From assembly GCA_023362775.1 (NCBI GenBank), contig JALMGJ010000012.1:22588001-22652000 (forward strand): DNA of 64,000 nt. Reading direction: 5' to 3'. Shown piece by piece: positions 23,278 to 33,639 of the stretch. The notes below the pieces were generated by a model. It saw nothing but the letters and a program-made list of their open reading frames with translations, was not told where the DNA came from and made no database searches. The stretch's first letter is position 1. Each line of letters opens with the position of its first letter. The DNA comes from Charina bottae. Its lineage: Eukaryota; Chordata; Lepidosauria; Squamata; Charinaidae. The position numbers and the translations under genes were made by a program.

Positions 23278-23872
23278 TTACATATTCAATAACTGGGAAA
23301 ACTATCAGTTCAAAGAAACTAACTTTTGTTGGTGGTGGTAGGGGCACATGACTTCTTCCCCTTCCTCTTTTGTGGCTGGTTATAATTGCCAGTATTTCAC
23401 CTTTCTGTGAAATTAGGGCTTTGTGAATGGGAACCTCCCATGGCAGTCATTTACAGAAGCAACAATGGCATTGTTTGACAATTCCAAATATATCCACCTG
23501 TCCCAAAAGATTGGAATCTATTGTGTGTGCTTTTGTAGTCAGGACAGTCATAATGGTCAGTTGCTGCAAAGTAATATCAAAGAAAGCCACTACATGGCAT
23601 AGAGAAGAACAAAGAAGAATTAGAATAGAAGATGAAATAAGATAGATGTTTACATTCCTAAATATAATCCAAGTTGCCCTTGGATTGAGCTCAACTCCTC
23701 ATGACCACATGGATGTGTTTTCTTGACAGCAGTACCAAAATGGTTTGCCACCACCATCTTTTGGGGTGTTATTTCAGCTTTCAATTCTGGCCTCCATACA
23801 TAGCATCACAAAAGCCTTCAGTCACCAGGGAGGCCTCTTCCCATACCCACTTTCTAATACTGACTTGTATTA
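23278..23872. other. no feature recognised
   Basis: No supported element or gene. Confidence 0.4.
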
Positions 23873-23880
23873 GTCTAGCA

Positions 23881-24231
23881 CAGAGCTTTCCAAACTGTGT
23901 GTTGGGACACATTAGTGTGTCGGCTGCAGTGTCTGGGTGTGTTGTGGCTCCTGCTGCCTCTGAGCCCTGCCAGGATTCCACACAGGTCCTAGTGCCTGCC
24001 TTGTGCCCTGCTGCCTCCAAACCTGCTGTGATTCTGCGCAGGTCCTAGTGCCTGCCTTGTGCCCTGCTGCCTCCAAACCTGCCCTGTCAGGATTCCGCGC
24101 AGGTCCTAGTGCCTGCCTTGTGCCTTGCTGTAAGAGTGTGTCACAAAATGGTGTCCTGCTGTAAGAGTGTGTCACAAAATGATGCATGTCTAAAAAGTGT
24201 GTCACCAACATGAAAAGTTTGGAAAGCTCTG
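23881..24231 (+). mobile_element. hAT-type MITE, CTTTCCAAA family, subfamily A
   Basis: Ends CAGAGCTTTCCAAACTG and AGTTTGGAAAGCTCTG. A perfect 8-bp duplication GTCTAGCA is at 23873-23880 and 24232-24239. It has three CAGGTCCTAGTGCCTGCCTT units and two TAAGAGTGTGTCACAAAAT units. Confidence 0.93.
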
Positions 24232-24239
24232 GTCTAGCA

Positions 24240-25372
24240 AGAGTGAATTGGACTATTTCAAAAGCACAGTGCATTATTATTGCTTTGAGATTGGAAATCT
24301 ATCTGTATGCTTTATGGCAATGCATATAATTTGGATTAGACTATTTATTGTCACATTACAAAATTTAAACTGTGTTTCTCATTAGAAACAGGAGTTACTG
24401 GCTTTCCACTTAGTGTCTTTGGATATAAGGTTTAAGGTGCAATGCTGAGTTCCACTTAGAATTAGATTTTGTGTGACAAGCTGATGGTGGGGGACTCTAT
24501 AAGAATAATCTTCCTATTTTTGTGAATTTTTCTTTTCTGTAGATAATATACCTGTTCAGAAATTCTTCCTGATACAGATTTTTCTAATTGCTGCAATAAA
24601 AGCTTTTCTGTCAGTTGACTGCAAACTTACAGAAATAGATTACAGGATTTTGGTTGTGCTAATCTTATCAAATCACAGCACTATTCTAAACCACATCTAA
24701 ATGTCTAAACACTGCAGTCAGATTTCAATAATACCAGCACCATTATGTACAGTGGTATAATTTGGTTAAAGATTGGTTTTTCATAAAGTTAGAGCAATTT
24801 TTTAATGCATGATTTGATGGTTTGATGTAGTACTTTTCCCCACCACCTCCATTGGTCTAGTCTGTTGTTTGCATTCTAATGTTCATAATAGCTATTCCAC
24901 ACTAACTCTTATTTCTAGAAAATGAATGATCAGTAACAGTAGATTACTTGAATATAAGATATTAAAATCTTCTAAAGAGATGAGAAAAAATCAAGAGGAC
25001 TTTGGTTTAAAAGTGAATTTTGTATTAACATATTCCTCTGTTCTTCATGTCATTGAAAGAAAACTAAATAAATGATCAGGAAATAAGTCAAAGAGCAGGA
25101 AATTACATAAGCACTAAATATCTTATTATGACCTTACTCCATCACTGTTGAAAAGTATTTTGTTGTATCAGACTAGACACTTGTAGTGGTTTATGTATGG
25201 CCCTACCTCAAACATTTTGTATGCTTTAAAAAACAAATTTAATCCTGCTGGCTTCATGTTCACCCCCTCCAAAAGTCCTACATTGTTTCTAAGAGGAATT
25301 GGGAAATTTGCAATGATAAATTGTCAAACAGAAAGGGATTCTGCCTGCTCCTCAAATAGGAGCAATTCATAA
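24240..25372. other. no feature recognised
   Basis: AT-rich DNA without a supported element. Confidence 0.4.
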
Positions 25373-25462
25373 AAAGATAAGTTGGTTCTTGACATAGAGA
25401 ATGATTTGAGCATCTGAACTGATGCTCAAATCATTCTCTATGTCAAGAACCAACTTATCTTT
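25373..25462. repeat. perfect 42-bp inverted repeat with 6-nt loop
   Basis: The left arm 25373-25414 begins AAAGATAAGTTGGTTCTTGA. It is the exact reverse complement of the right arm 25421-25462. The loop is TGAACT. Pairing stops abruptly at both outer ends. It belongs to no repeat family I recognise in this window. Confidence 0.95.
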
Positions 25463-26231
25463 CTGTTCAGATCAGAAGGCTTTTACAATTTTATATTTGT
25501 GCAAATCATATAATCCTGTTACTGGAAAAAAAAACCCTTCAGGTTAGATTTCTCCCACTTTGATTGCCTGCTTCCATCATTCCTTTGGCATGAACAGGTC
25601 CAACATCAACTTGGTGATTGGTTTTAGACAGCACGATGAAGAATGCGTTTCTAAGCTGAATTGGGCAGCAAGATTTAGATCTGAGCTATGGTAAATATTT
25701 AGGACACTGTGGATTTTGAAGATGATGATTATGCTGTGATTGTAAGATTCCAGTCAAAGAAAGCAAGAATTGCAGTAGGAAATCACCAGATAAGCAGGTG
25801 AGAGGAATTATTCTGGGACTTTATATGCACTTCTGCTTCTCTTGTATCTGGAGTGCAGTCTGCTTGGCCTTAAGTCAAGGCCTTGTTGGTTTCCAACTCA
25901 GAACCTGAGGCAGATCCTTTTCACGAACAGTTTGCTATTGAGATATTGGCTATCTTTTGGAAGGGGGCTGCATATAAAGCTATCTGTCCTGGGCAATGAG
26001 ACAAGATACACTTTGGGGTCATATGAGGTTGAGGGCCATATGTCTGAGTGGCATAGTTTGAGGTGATGGGTGGATGGAATGAGCTGGGGGCTGCTCTTGG
26101 ATGACAGCTGGAAGGAGTAGATGTGTTGTGTGGCATATAAATTTTAACAATAATATAACGGGCTGCTCATAGGCGAGGAACTATGATTGGTTTATAGTGT
26201 TGGGGAATTAAGTATCCACTTCGGGACTAGT
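25463..26231. other. no feature recognised
   Basis: No supported element or gene. Small frames have no domain signature. Confidence 0.4.
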
Positions 26232-26440
26232 TCAGTGGTTCTTAAACTGTTTGACCCAATTACTCCATTTCCCAATCTCGAATAATGTTATTACCCCCAC
26301 AGAAAAAAACAGACTCTGTTGGTTTATTCAAGCATCTCAACAGTGGCAATCCCAAACTGGATCCTCGAGTCTCAAACAAGCAGTTACGAATTACTCAGTT
26401 ACCCCCGGGATATGCCACTGGGTTAATTGGTCTGGAGCAG
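26232..26440. mobile_element. possible decayed hAT-type element
   Basis: The left end CAGTGGTTCTTAAACTGTTT followed by GACCCAATTAC resembles a hAT terminus. The matching right end was not found, so the extent is a guess. Confidence 0.3.
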
Positions 26441-26499
26441 TTCAGGAGTTCATAACAACCACGACAACTATGTCCCAATTGGTTTCACATCTTCTTGAA

Positions 26500-26650
26500 C
26501 AGGCTTTTTACTGTTAATTGTTAATTTTACATGTTTTAATTGCTATTTCAACATTGTTTTTAATGTCTTGATTTTATTTTCATTATTGTAAACTGCCCAG
26601 AAACTTTGTTAGTTAGTGATGTACCAAGCAAAATAAATATATTTGTAAGA
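26500..26650 (+). mobile_element. L2-like LINE 3' UTR, decayed
   Basis: TTGTAAACTGCCCAGAAACT and CCAAGCAAAATAAATATA resemble the L2 3' end, with the central block mutated. Confidence 0.4.
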
Positions 26651-26729
26651 TAATTACTGGGGGTGAAAGGGATTTTGAGTAATCCATGCTTATAAGAATA
26701 AGGAAAAATACCTTCTAAAGTTTAAGAAT

Positions 26730-26830
26730 ATGATGTATTTATTTGTTTATATCAGATTTATATCCCATCAGAATCATAAAAAGACTCTTGGCAGCTCACA
26801 ATAATAAACACAACAGTATAATAAATTCCA
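26730..26830 (-). mobile_element. SINE or L2 tail fragment
   Basis: TTATATCCCATCAGAATCAT and CTTGGCAGCTCACAATAATA resemble the reversed tail of an AAAT-tailed SINE. No head was found. Confidence 0.35.
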
Positions 26831-27809
26831 AAAATATCTTAGGAATATATTTTAAAAATCTCAAAGCAATACATGGTGTCAGGCCTGAAAAGCCGTCCAT
26901 GTAAAAACAAGCAAAATGTCCAATACAGGTCTTTCAAGTCCCATTATGGAAAAATAATGTTTCTGTGCTTCACACCCCACCCAACCTACCAGAAATGGGG
27001 GACAATTCTCCCAGCACGATTGAAGTAGTCAGGCCAACTGCAATGGGGTGATCTAGTTGTTTTAGTTCTAAGTCTGCCTATCTTGTTTTGAAGAGCCTTT
27101 TTTCTCATTAGACTCAATGTCTAACCTTCCATGATAACGGAAGGGAGATAAAGTAACATGTCCTTATAAATTTGTCTGTCCTTTTCAGAATGGGTGATTG
27201 AATCAGTCTTCCATATCTTTCTTTCTTGCCCATTTGAATCAAGCTTGGTATTCTGCTAGTTAACTATCTGGATAGTTGAATGAGGAGAACACTGTCTTCC
27301 TACTAGGAGGATTGCCATCTGAAATTTCCAAAACAGTTGCCAAGTTTTGCTCAATTACATTTCCTGTAAGGAGGTTTTTACTCTACATTTGATTAGTTAA
27401 TCAGTGAATATATTTGCTAGCAGGTGTTCGAACAGTTTTTTAAATAGTATTTTATCATATTGTTTGATTAATTTTAAATGTTCTTTTTTTTCACTTGTTC
27501 TGCCTTTTTCCTTTTTTCAGTGTGTTTGGCTTTTTTTTTTACTAATGCTCTCTGATAATTTAATAGGATACTGTGCTCTGAAAATAAAATTCCGCCTTAA
27601 AGAATACTGTAGATATTGATGTAAGCATTTTATTTCTGCACTGTCACCTTTATACAAGTTTCATTAATTTAGGGATTGAATGAATTGTAGGCATCTCCTA
27701 AAATCAATGTATTATAGATAGGTGCTTCCACAGGGAGAGGTCAAGGGGCTAAATGACAATAACAGTGTTGCACTGCCATGACATTGTATCCACATACCAA
27801 AGGGGAAGA
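26831..27809. other. no feature recognised
   Basis: AT-rich DNA, nothing supported. Confidence 0.4.
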
Positions 27810-27817
27810 GCTTATGG

Positions 27818-28066
27818 CAGGGGTGGGCAACGTCAGGCCCGCGGGGCTCCCGCCGAAGGCCCGCGGGGCTTCCGCCCGCAAACCCCGCCCCTTCCACACG
27901 ATTGGCTCCTGCCTGCAAACCCCGCCCCCAGTGCTTGTGATTGGCTCCCGCCCACAAACTCTGGCCCCCGGTCCGCAAAAATCCCAGAAACCCCCCCCAA
28001 CCCCCCCCCCCCCCCGGTCATGAATATCCAAATGGCCCTTGGCAGGAAAAAGGTTCCCCACCTCTG
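27818..28066. mobile_element. hAT-type MITE with CCAAT/GC-box module
   Basis: Ends CAGGGGTGGGCAACG and GGTTCCCCACCTCTG. A perfect 8-bp duplication GCTTATGG is at 27810-27817 and 28067-28074. The inside (27869-27968) has tandem units reading CGATTGGCTCCTGCCTGCAA then ACCCCGCCCC. A C-rich run lies at 27992-28016. There is no transposase. Confidence 0.92.
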
Positions 28067-28074
28067 GCTTATGG

Positions 28075-29984
28075 TATGAAGCTGCTTTTGTCATTTTAAT
28101 GGAAGCATTAGACCCTGCGAACACCTCCTGTGTCTTAAAAATATATATCTTTGATTCAGTTATTTTAAACAAAAATTAAGAAGGAAGTCACATTACCCAA
28201 AGGACTGCAAATATGACCAAATTTTCTACTAATGTTGACATATAAAATGTGCCTGATAAAATGCTTCTATATCAAAGTACATAATACTTCAAGAGAGCTT
28301 TAGGGAAAATTAGCCATAGTCCACCTGTTCCTCTTCCACTATCATACCCCAAATGAACAAGTAATTATATTCAGTTAAGCCGATTTCAAAGAGAAAGAGA
28401 AAGAGATAACAAATCTAGTGATATTTTCCTGTACTACTTAATCGATTTCTCTGTGCAGGAGTGTTTCTCTCTCTCTCTCTCAACTAGTTTGTTTACAATC
28501 CACAAAGTCCTTCTCTTCTCCTCTGTTGAAATAAGATACAGCTGATACCAGTCTCTTTGCCTTTTTATGATACGGGGATGTGGTCCTATCAAAGCAGTCA
28601 GGATGAAAGTAGAAAAGCATCCTGTTTCCAGCTGTTTTCCTCTGCAAAGGCTTTTTTTTCCACTTTCAGAGATGATGCTTCCTTCTAAGAGGTTTTTAAT
28701 CTACAAACTGCTTCCCTTTGTTTATTTTACAGTAAATGTTTTCTTTTTAGGCCATTATCTGTCTCTGTTAAAAACCCAACCTGCTCTTTTGTTGTTGTTG
28801 TTGTTGTTGTTATTATTCTTTTGCCAAATTTATAAAGAGCCTTTATTGAAACACAGAGATGAACAAATGTTTTGCCAATGATAACAAGATATAGTAACTT
28901 GTTAATTTAGAGAGGAACATTGCATTTTATTTGTAAGCTGTGTAGGGCCTATACGAGCTATTGATTAGCTTCTAGATGCAATTTCAAATTGTGGTTTTGC
29001 ACTATACAACCACTTGGCACCTGGTTACCTATAGGACCTCCTGGTCCAGCCAGAATTGTCTAACCTATCAGGTAATCTGGGGGGAAACATCCATTTTGGG
29101 GAAGGTGCAGATGTTTTATAGTGCTTTTTTTTTAACTTGTCCCTCACGCTTCTCCATAACTGGACATGATTTGGTAATTTGAGGTTACTATCTGATTCAG
29201 AGCCAGCAGAATGAATAGTGCTGCACAGAAGCTTTTGTGGGGTTTTCTGTACGTGTGCATGTATATGTGTAAGATATCATAAACAATATATTATTGTTTC
29301 TCCTTCATAATTGTCATGTATGTGGATAAACATTTTAACTTCAAATACCAGTGCTCATATTTCAACAGATACTTTTGAGATCACATTTTTTTAAGCCAGC
29401 TGGATACGTGAATATAATTGTGGTAGTAGTGACTGTAAATTGCCTTCAAAGGATGGTTCTTTCTGCTAGAAATGTTTTGCCTGGAGGAGCATGTAGACAT
29501 TGCCATCGTTTGAGGATCTATAAAGCAGTCTTAATTCTGTAATGTAATGTATTACTCACTTACTACATTTTTATCCCTGTTCTAGAAGAGACAGTGTTTC
29601 CACTCTCAGTTTTATAATCTAAATGAAATGACAAGCAAATAAAGAAGATAGGAAGAGAGGGTGGAGGGAAGCAAGCACAGACAGTAGTTCAGATGAAAAT
29701 ATTTCAGATATCATGATGGAATAGAAGCTGGCTAGATGACAGTTGGGGGAGAACACAAGGCAGCTGGTCTCATCACAAGGCAGCAGAATCACTGAAATAT
29801 CTAAATTCAGCATCACTTTGAGTTTATTTCCAAGATAATAATATGTAATAATATATAATAGAGAGGTGAGAGGTTTTTTTTAACTCTATAAGATTACCAT
29901 ATTTTAGTATTCTTGTTAAATTTCCAATTAATAAAGAAATGAATTTCTGCTTTATTGATTGCTATGAGGAAGCAGGAGTCAATT
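28075..29984. other. no feature recognised apart from simple repeats
   Basis: AT-rich DNA with (TC)n at 28462-28480 and (TTG)n at 28789-28815. The 104-aa frame at 28567-28881 reads through the TTG run and shows no domain. Confidence 0.4.
28789..28815. repeat. (TTG)n microsatellite
   Basis: About eight trinucleotide units, ending in TTATTATT. Confidence 0.9.
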
Positions 29985-30441
29985 ATTTATTTTATTTTAT
30001 TTTATTTATTTTCTATCCCACCTTTATTATTATTATTTTTTATAAATAACTCAAGGCGGCGAACATACCAAATACTCCTTCCTATTTTCCCCACAACAAC
30101 AACCCTGTGAGGTGAGTTGGGCTGTGAGAGAGTGACTGGCCCAAAGTCACCCAGCTGGCTTTCATGCCTAAGGCAAAACTAGAACTCTCAGTCTCCTGGT
30201 TTGCCATTGGCTCCTTCCTAGGGCTGAGAGAGAGTGACTGCCCAAAGTCACCCAGCTGGCTTTCATGCCTAAGGTGGGACTAGAACTCTCAGTCTCCTGG
30301 TTTGCTATTGGCTCCTTCCTAGGGCTGAGAGATGGACTGGCCCAAGGTCACCCAGCTGGCTTTCATGCCTAAGGCAGGACTAGAACTCTCAGTCTCCTGG
30401 TTTCTAGCCCATTGCCTTAACCACTAGACCAAACTGGCTCT
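29985..30441 (-). mobile_element. Sauria-head SINE with internal triplication
   Basis: Minus-strand SINE with an (ATTTT)n tail, TCTATCCCACCTTTATTATT, GTGAGGTGAGTTGGGCTGTG and a head ending CCACTAGACCAAACTGGCTC. The module ending in CTCAGTCTCCTGGTTT occurs three times. Units 30203-30303 and 30304-30403 are about 100 bp each, and the first partial unit ends at 30202. Confidence 0.82.
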
Positions 30442-31526
30442 CATAGCCAATTTTAATACAATGCTAAATGTTCAATAACGTCTTTTGAATCATGATGGAA
30501 TCAGCAGCATATGGGTGAGTACCACCTCATTTCCTTCGTGCTTTAAAGCAATTTTTAAGCATATGCTTTGGACAGAAATAGTTTCCCAAATGTCAGGATA
30601 TCTTGAAGGATCTAGGGATGTTTCTGGATGACTGTCTTTTGTTTACTGCTTATTGGTTTCAGTGTGGGTGAAGGTCTGCTGTGGTTTGTAAACAAGTTTC
30701 TGGAGATCTATAAAAATACCACAACTACTGTATTCAAAAGAGCAACAGTTGTCACAGTTGAATGGTTTAGTAAGTAGCAAGAGGGTCATAAAAATGTACT
30801 GAAATGAACTTCTGCAAGTTCTATTGCTTTAGTCTTTTTAGTGATTGTCTGCCTTTTTGGGGTACTTTAGCAAATTCTCTTTAAATATAAATATCAACTC
30901 AAAATCTGCAGGTTCAATTAATTGTGTTGCTATCAAAGATGAACAGACTTCTTATATGAAAGGAAGTTGAATTCCTCTTATGCTAGGTTGTGTTGGGGAT
31001 CCTGCTGAAAAATATTTATTAATTTATATTGTTTTAGTACACAGAAAAAAAAAGAAAGTAACTATATTTTTTAAAATCTCAGTTTTTAAACAAAGAATTG
31101 AACTTTGACCACACTGAATAATATTGATCAGTCTTTCCATTACATCATAAAGAACCAGTTTATTAGCAGAACACATGGAGACAATTTGTAAATCTAAGGT
31201 GACATTGCCTTTCTATCATAAAAGGGTAATCTTTTTTTTTGTTATGTCCCATGCTTGGTAAATCCATAGATGTTCATATATTTATAATTCCAATTTTGCA
31301 GCATATAATTCAGATTCACATGTCTTTAAACCACACTTGTCTTCCCAGAATTATATTAACAATCATAGGGATATTAAACCAAAATAGAATGGTAGTAAGG
31401 CAGATCTATATCATATGTGTGTCTCTTCCATCATTTGTGTTTCCAGCATAATGAAACTGATAACAACCCTTTAAAATCTGAGATATCCAATCAGCATTGG
31501 GGAAAAAATATTCTGTTGAATTTTTT
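30442..31526. other. no feature recognised
   Basis: AT-rich DNA, no supported element. Confidence 0.4.
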
Positions 31527-31754
31527 TTTAATCTGTTCAATTGTGTCCAATTCTCGGAGACTTCCTGGACAAGTCCCTGTGGTTTTCTTGGCAAGGTTTT
31601 TCCAGAAGTGGTTTGCCATTCCATTACCTCCTTTCTAGGGCTGAGAGAAAGTGACTGGCCCAAGGTCACCCAGCTGGCTTTGTGCCTAAGGTGGGACTAG
31701 AACTCAAGGTCTCCTGGTTTCTAGCCCTAACCACTACACCAAACTGGCTCTCTC
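31527..31754 (-). mobile_element. Sauria SINE, near full length
   Basis: Begins with a T run and TCTGTTCAATTGTGTCCAAT (BovB-like tail), then CAAGTCCCTGTGGTTTTCTT, GGCCCAAGGTCACCCAGCTG and a tRNA-like head ending CACTACACCAAACTGGCTCT. This is the best-preserved Sauria SINE in the window. Confidence 0.87.
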
Positions 31755-32204
31755 TATTGAATTAGTCTCATCTTAAGACTGTTTACCATTGCTTTGTTCA
31801 TATGGGTTATTCAACTCTTTATTCAGAGTTCTTGAAAATAACATGATCATGCTTTTTGTCTGTTAAAAAATTGTAGATTTAGAATAATCCCAAATACATT
31901 TCAATGTTGATACTAATTCAGGAGCTTTAGATGCCACTAGTGCAAGGGTCGAAAATGGCGGCTCTTGAGCCAGATCTGGCTCTTTGGCCCCTCGGCTCTG
32001 GCTCTCTCTCTCTGTCTGCCGCCCGACATCTGGAAAGCCGGTCTCCAGAAGCAGCGCGAACCCTGGGGAAGAAACAGAGACTCTGATTGGTGGAGGCTCA
32101 GAAGGAAGGACGCCTCCACCAATCAGCGCACGCCAAAGGGGAGCAGAGAGGTGGGCTGAACAAGGTGAAGCCCGATTGGCCCTGCTTCCCAGAGGTGTGA
32201 AAAA

Positions 32205-32335
32205 AAGACCGGCGCGGGGCCTCGCTCAGCTGCGCGCGGAAGCGCTCCAAAAAGACCGGAGCGGGGCCTCGCTCAGCTGAGCACGGAAGCGCTCCAAAAA
32301 GACCGGCGCGGGACCTCGCTCAGCTGCGCTGGGCT
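32205..32335 (+). repeat. 47-bp array, block 1
   Basis: Units with AAAAAGACCGG, CTCGCTCAGCTG and GGAAGCGCTCC in direct orientation. It is inverted with respect to the next block. Confidence 0.85.
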
Positions 32336-32359
32336 GTGAAGCTGGACGAGCCACCGGAC

Positions 32360-32565
32360 CTGGAGCGCTTCGGCGCGCAGCTGAGCGATGCCCCGCGCCG
32401 GTCTTTTTGGAGCGCTTTTGTGCGCAGCTGAGCGAGGCCCCGCGCCGGTCTTTTTGGAGCGCTTCCGCGCGCAGCTGAGCGAGGCCCCGCGCCGGTCTTT
32501 TTGGAGCGCTTCCGCGCGCAGCTGAGCAAGGCCCCGCGCCGGTCTTTTTGGAGCGCATTTCCACA
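32360..32565 (-). repeat. 47-bp array, block 2 (inverted)
   Basis: About four units reading GGAGCGCTT, CAGCTGAGC and CCGGTCTTTTT, the reverse complement of blocks 1 and 3. Confidence 0.88.
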
Positions 32566-32587
32566 GCCCAGCGCTCAGCTGTGCATG

Positions 32588-32790
32588 GAAGTGCTCCAAA
32601 AAGACTGCCGTGGGGCCTCGCTCAGCTGCGCGCGGAAGCGCTCCAAAAAGACCGGCGCGGGGCCTCGCTCAGCTGCGCGCGGAAGCGCTCCCAAAAGACC
32701 GGCGCGGGGTCTCGCTCAGCTGCGCGCCGAAGCGCTCCAAAAAGACCGGCGCGGGGCCTCGCTCAGCTGCGCGCCGAAGCGCTCCAGGTC
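32588..32790 (+). repeat. 47-bp array, block 3
   Basis: About four direct units. Spacing between successive CCAAAAAGACCGGCGCGGGG motifs is 47 bp, with one CCCAAAAG variant near 32690. Confidence 0.88.
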
Positions 32791-33008
32791 CGGCAGCTTG
32801 TCCAGCTTCACAGCCCAGAGCCAGCGCGCCCGGACCGGCTCAGAGACGCGCGCCGCCAGCAGCGCCTCCGCCTTGGCCTGCCTGCATGCCTTGGAGAGCT
32901 GGGGTGCAGCGGGACGGGAGTGTCGCCGGCGGCCCGCGAGGACCGGCCATGGAAGGTGAGCGAGGGCCGGGGCGACCGGCCAAGTGCAGCGCAGCCCTGT
33001 ATCTTACC

Positions 33009-33087
33009 CTTCCACGCGATTGGATCCCGCCCCCAAACCCCGCCCCCTTCCACGCGATTGGCCCCCGCCCGCAAACCCTGCCCCCTG
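33009..33087 (+). promoter_or_regulatory. tandem inverted-CCAAT plus GC-box module
   Basis: Two units read CCACGCGATTGG then CCCGCC--CAAACC--GCCCCC. ATTGG is the reverse of a CCAAT (NF-Y) box and CCCCGCCCC is an Sp1-type GC box. The same module lies in the MITEs at 27818 and 11021. Function is inferred from motifs only. Confidence 0.5.
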
Positions 33088-33167
33088 GCTCTCGAACATT
33101 TCAAAATGTGCACGAGCATGTCAAAATGGCTCCCGGCATAAAAAGTTTGCCGACCCCTGCACTAGTG

Positions 33168-33309
33168 CATTTGGAACAGACTGCGAAATCAGAAGACATT
33201 TTTATTTAATGTATTGCCATTGCACAGTTTCAAGCAAATGAAATTCCTCTTGCAAAAAAGTTTAATATGCAATAAACTGATCTAAAGTATTAATCTCCCT
33301 ATTAGCCCA

Positions 33310-33378
<69 letters not shown>

Positions 33379-33639
33379 TTACCTGCTATTTTGAAACTGG
33401 AATTATCCCAAAATATATTTACTGAAAATTATGAACCCAACCAAATTTTATTAGAAGAGAATTTTAAAATTTAAGTAATTAAAAATAAATGTACTATTGT
33501 GAGAGTATGCTACAGACTTCCAAGCTAGTAGAATGTCTGGATAATGGCCTTCTGAACTAGATTACAGAATTTGCAATAACTTCACAGCTTTTGAAAAACT
33601 AACTCAGCAAAGATTGCAACATTTCCAGAATTCCTGAGT
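33168..33639. other. AT-rich DNA with microsatellites
   Basis: Contains (AAT)n at 33312-33346 and (AGT)n at 33347-33378. Otherwise nothing recognised. Confidence 0.5.
33312..33378. repeat. (AAT)n-(AGT)n microsatellite
   Basis: About 11 AAT units are joined to about 10 AGT units. Confidence 0.95.

Larger units (their letters stand above)
31943..33159. mobile_element. 1.2-kb GC-rich non-autonomous hAT-type element
   Basis: The right end AAGTTTGCCGACCCCTG matches, inverted, the damaged left end CAAGGGTCGAAAATGG. A perfect 8-bp duplication CACTAGTG is at 31935-31942 and 33160-33167. The inside is extremely GC- and CpG-rich. It holds about 11 copies of a 47-bp unit in three blocks of alternating orientation, then the CCAAT/GC-box module at 33009-33087. 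Frames of up to 199 aa cross it, but they follow the repeat and are unlikely to be translated genes. Confidence 0.88.

Noticed and set aside
32205..33209. Overlapping frames of 103-199 residues on both strands
   Set aside because: They follow the GC-rich 47-bp repeat in several frames at once and have low-complexity Arg/Ala/Pro composition. This is what a stop-poor repeat gives, not a gene.
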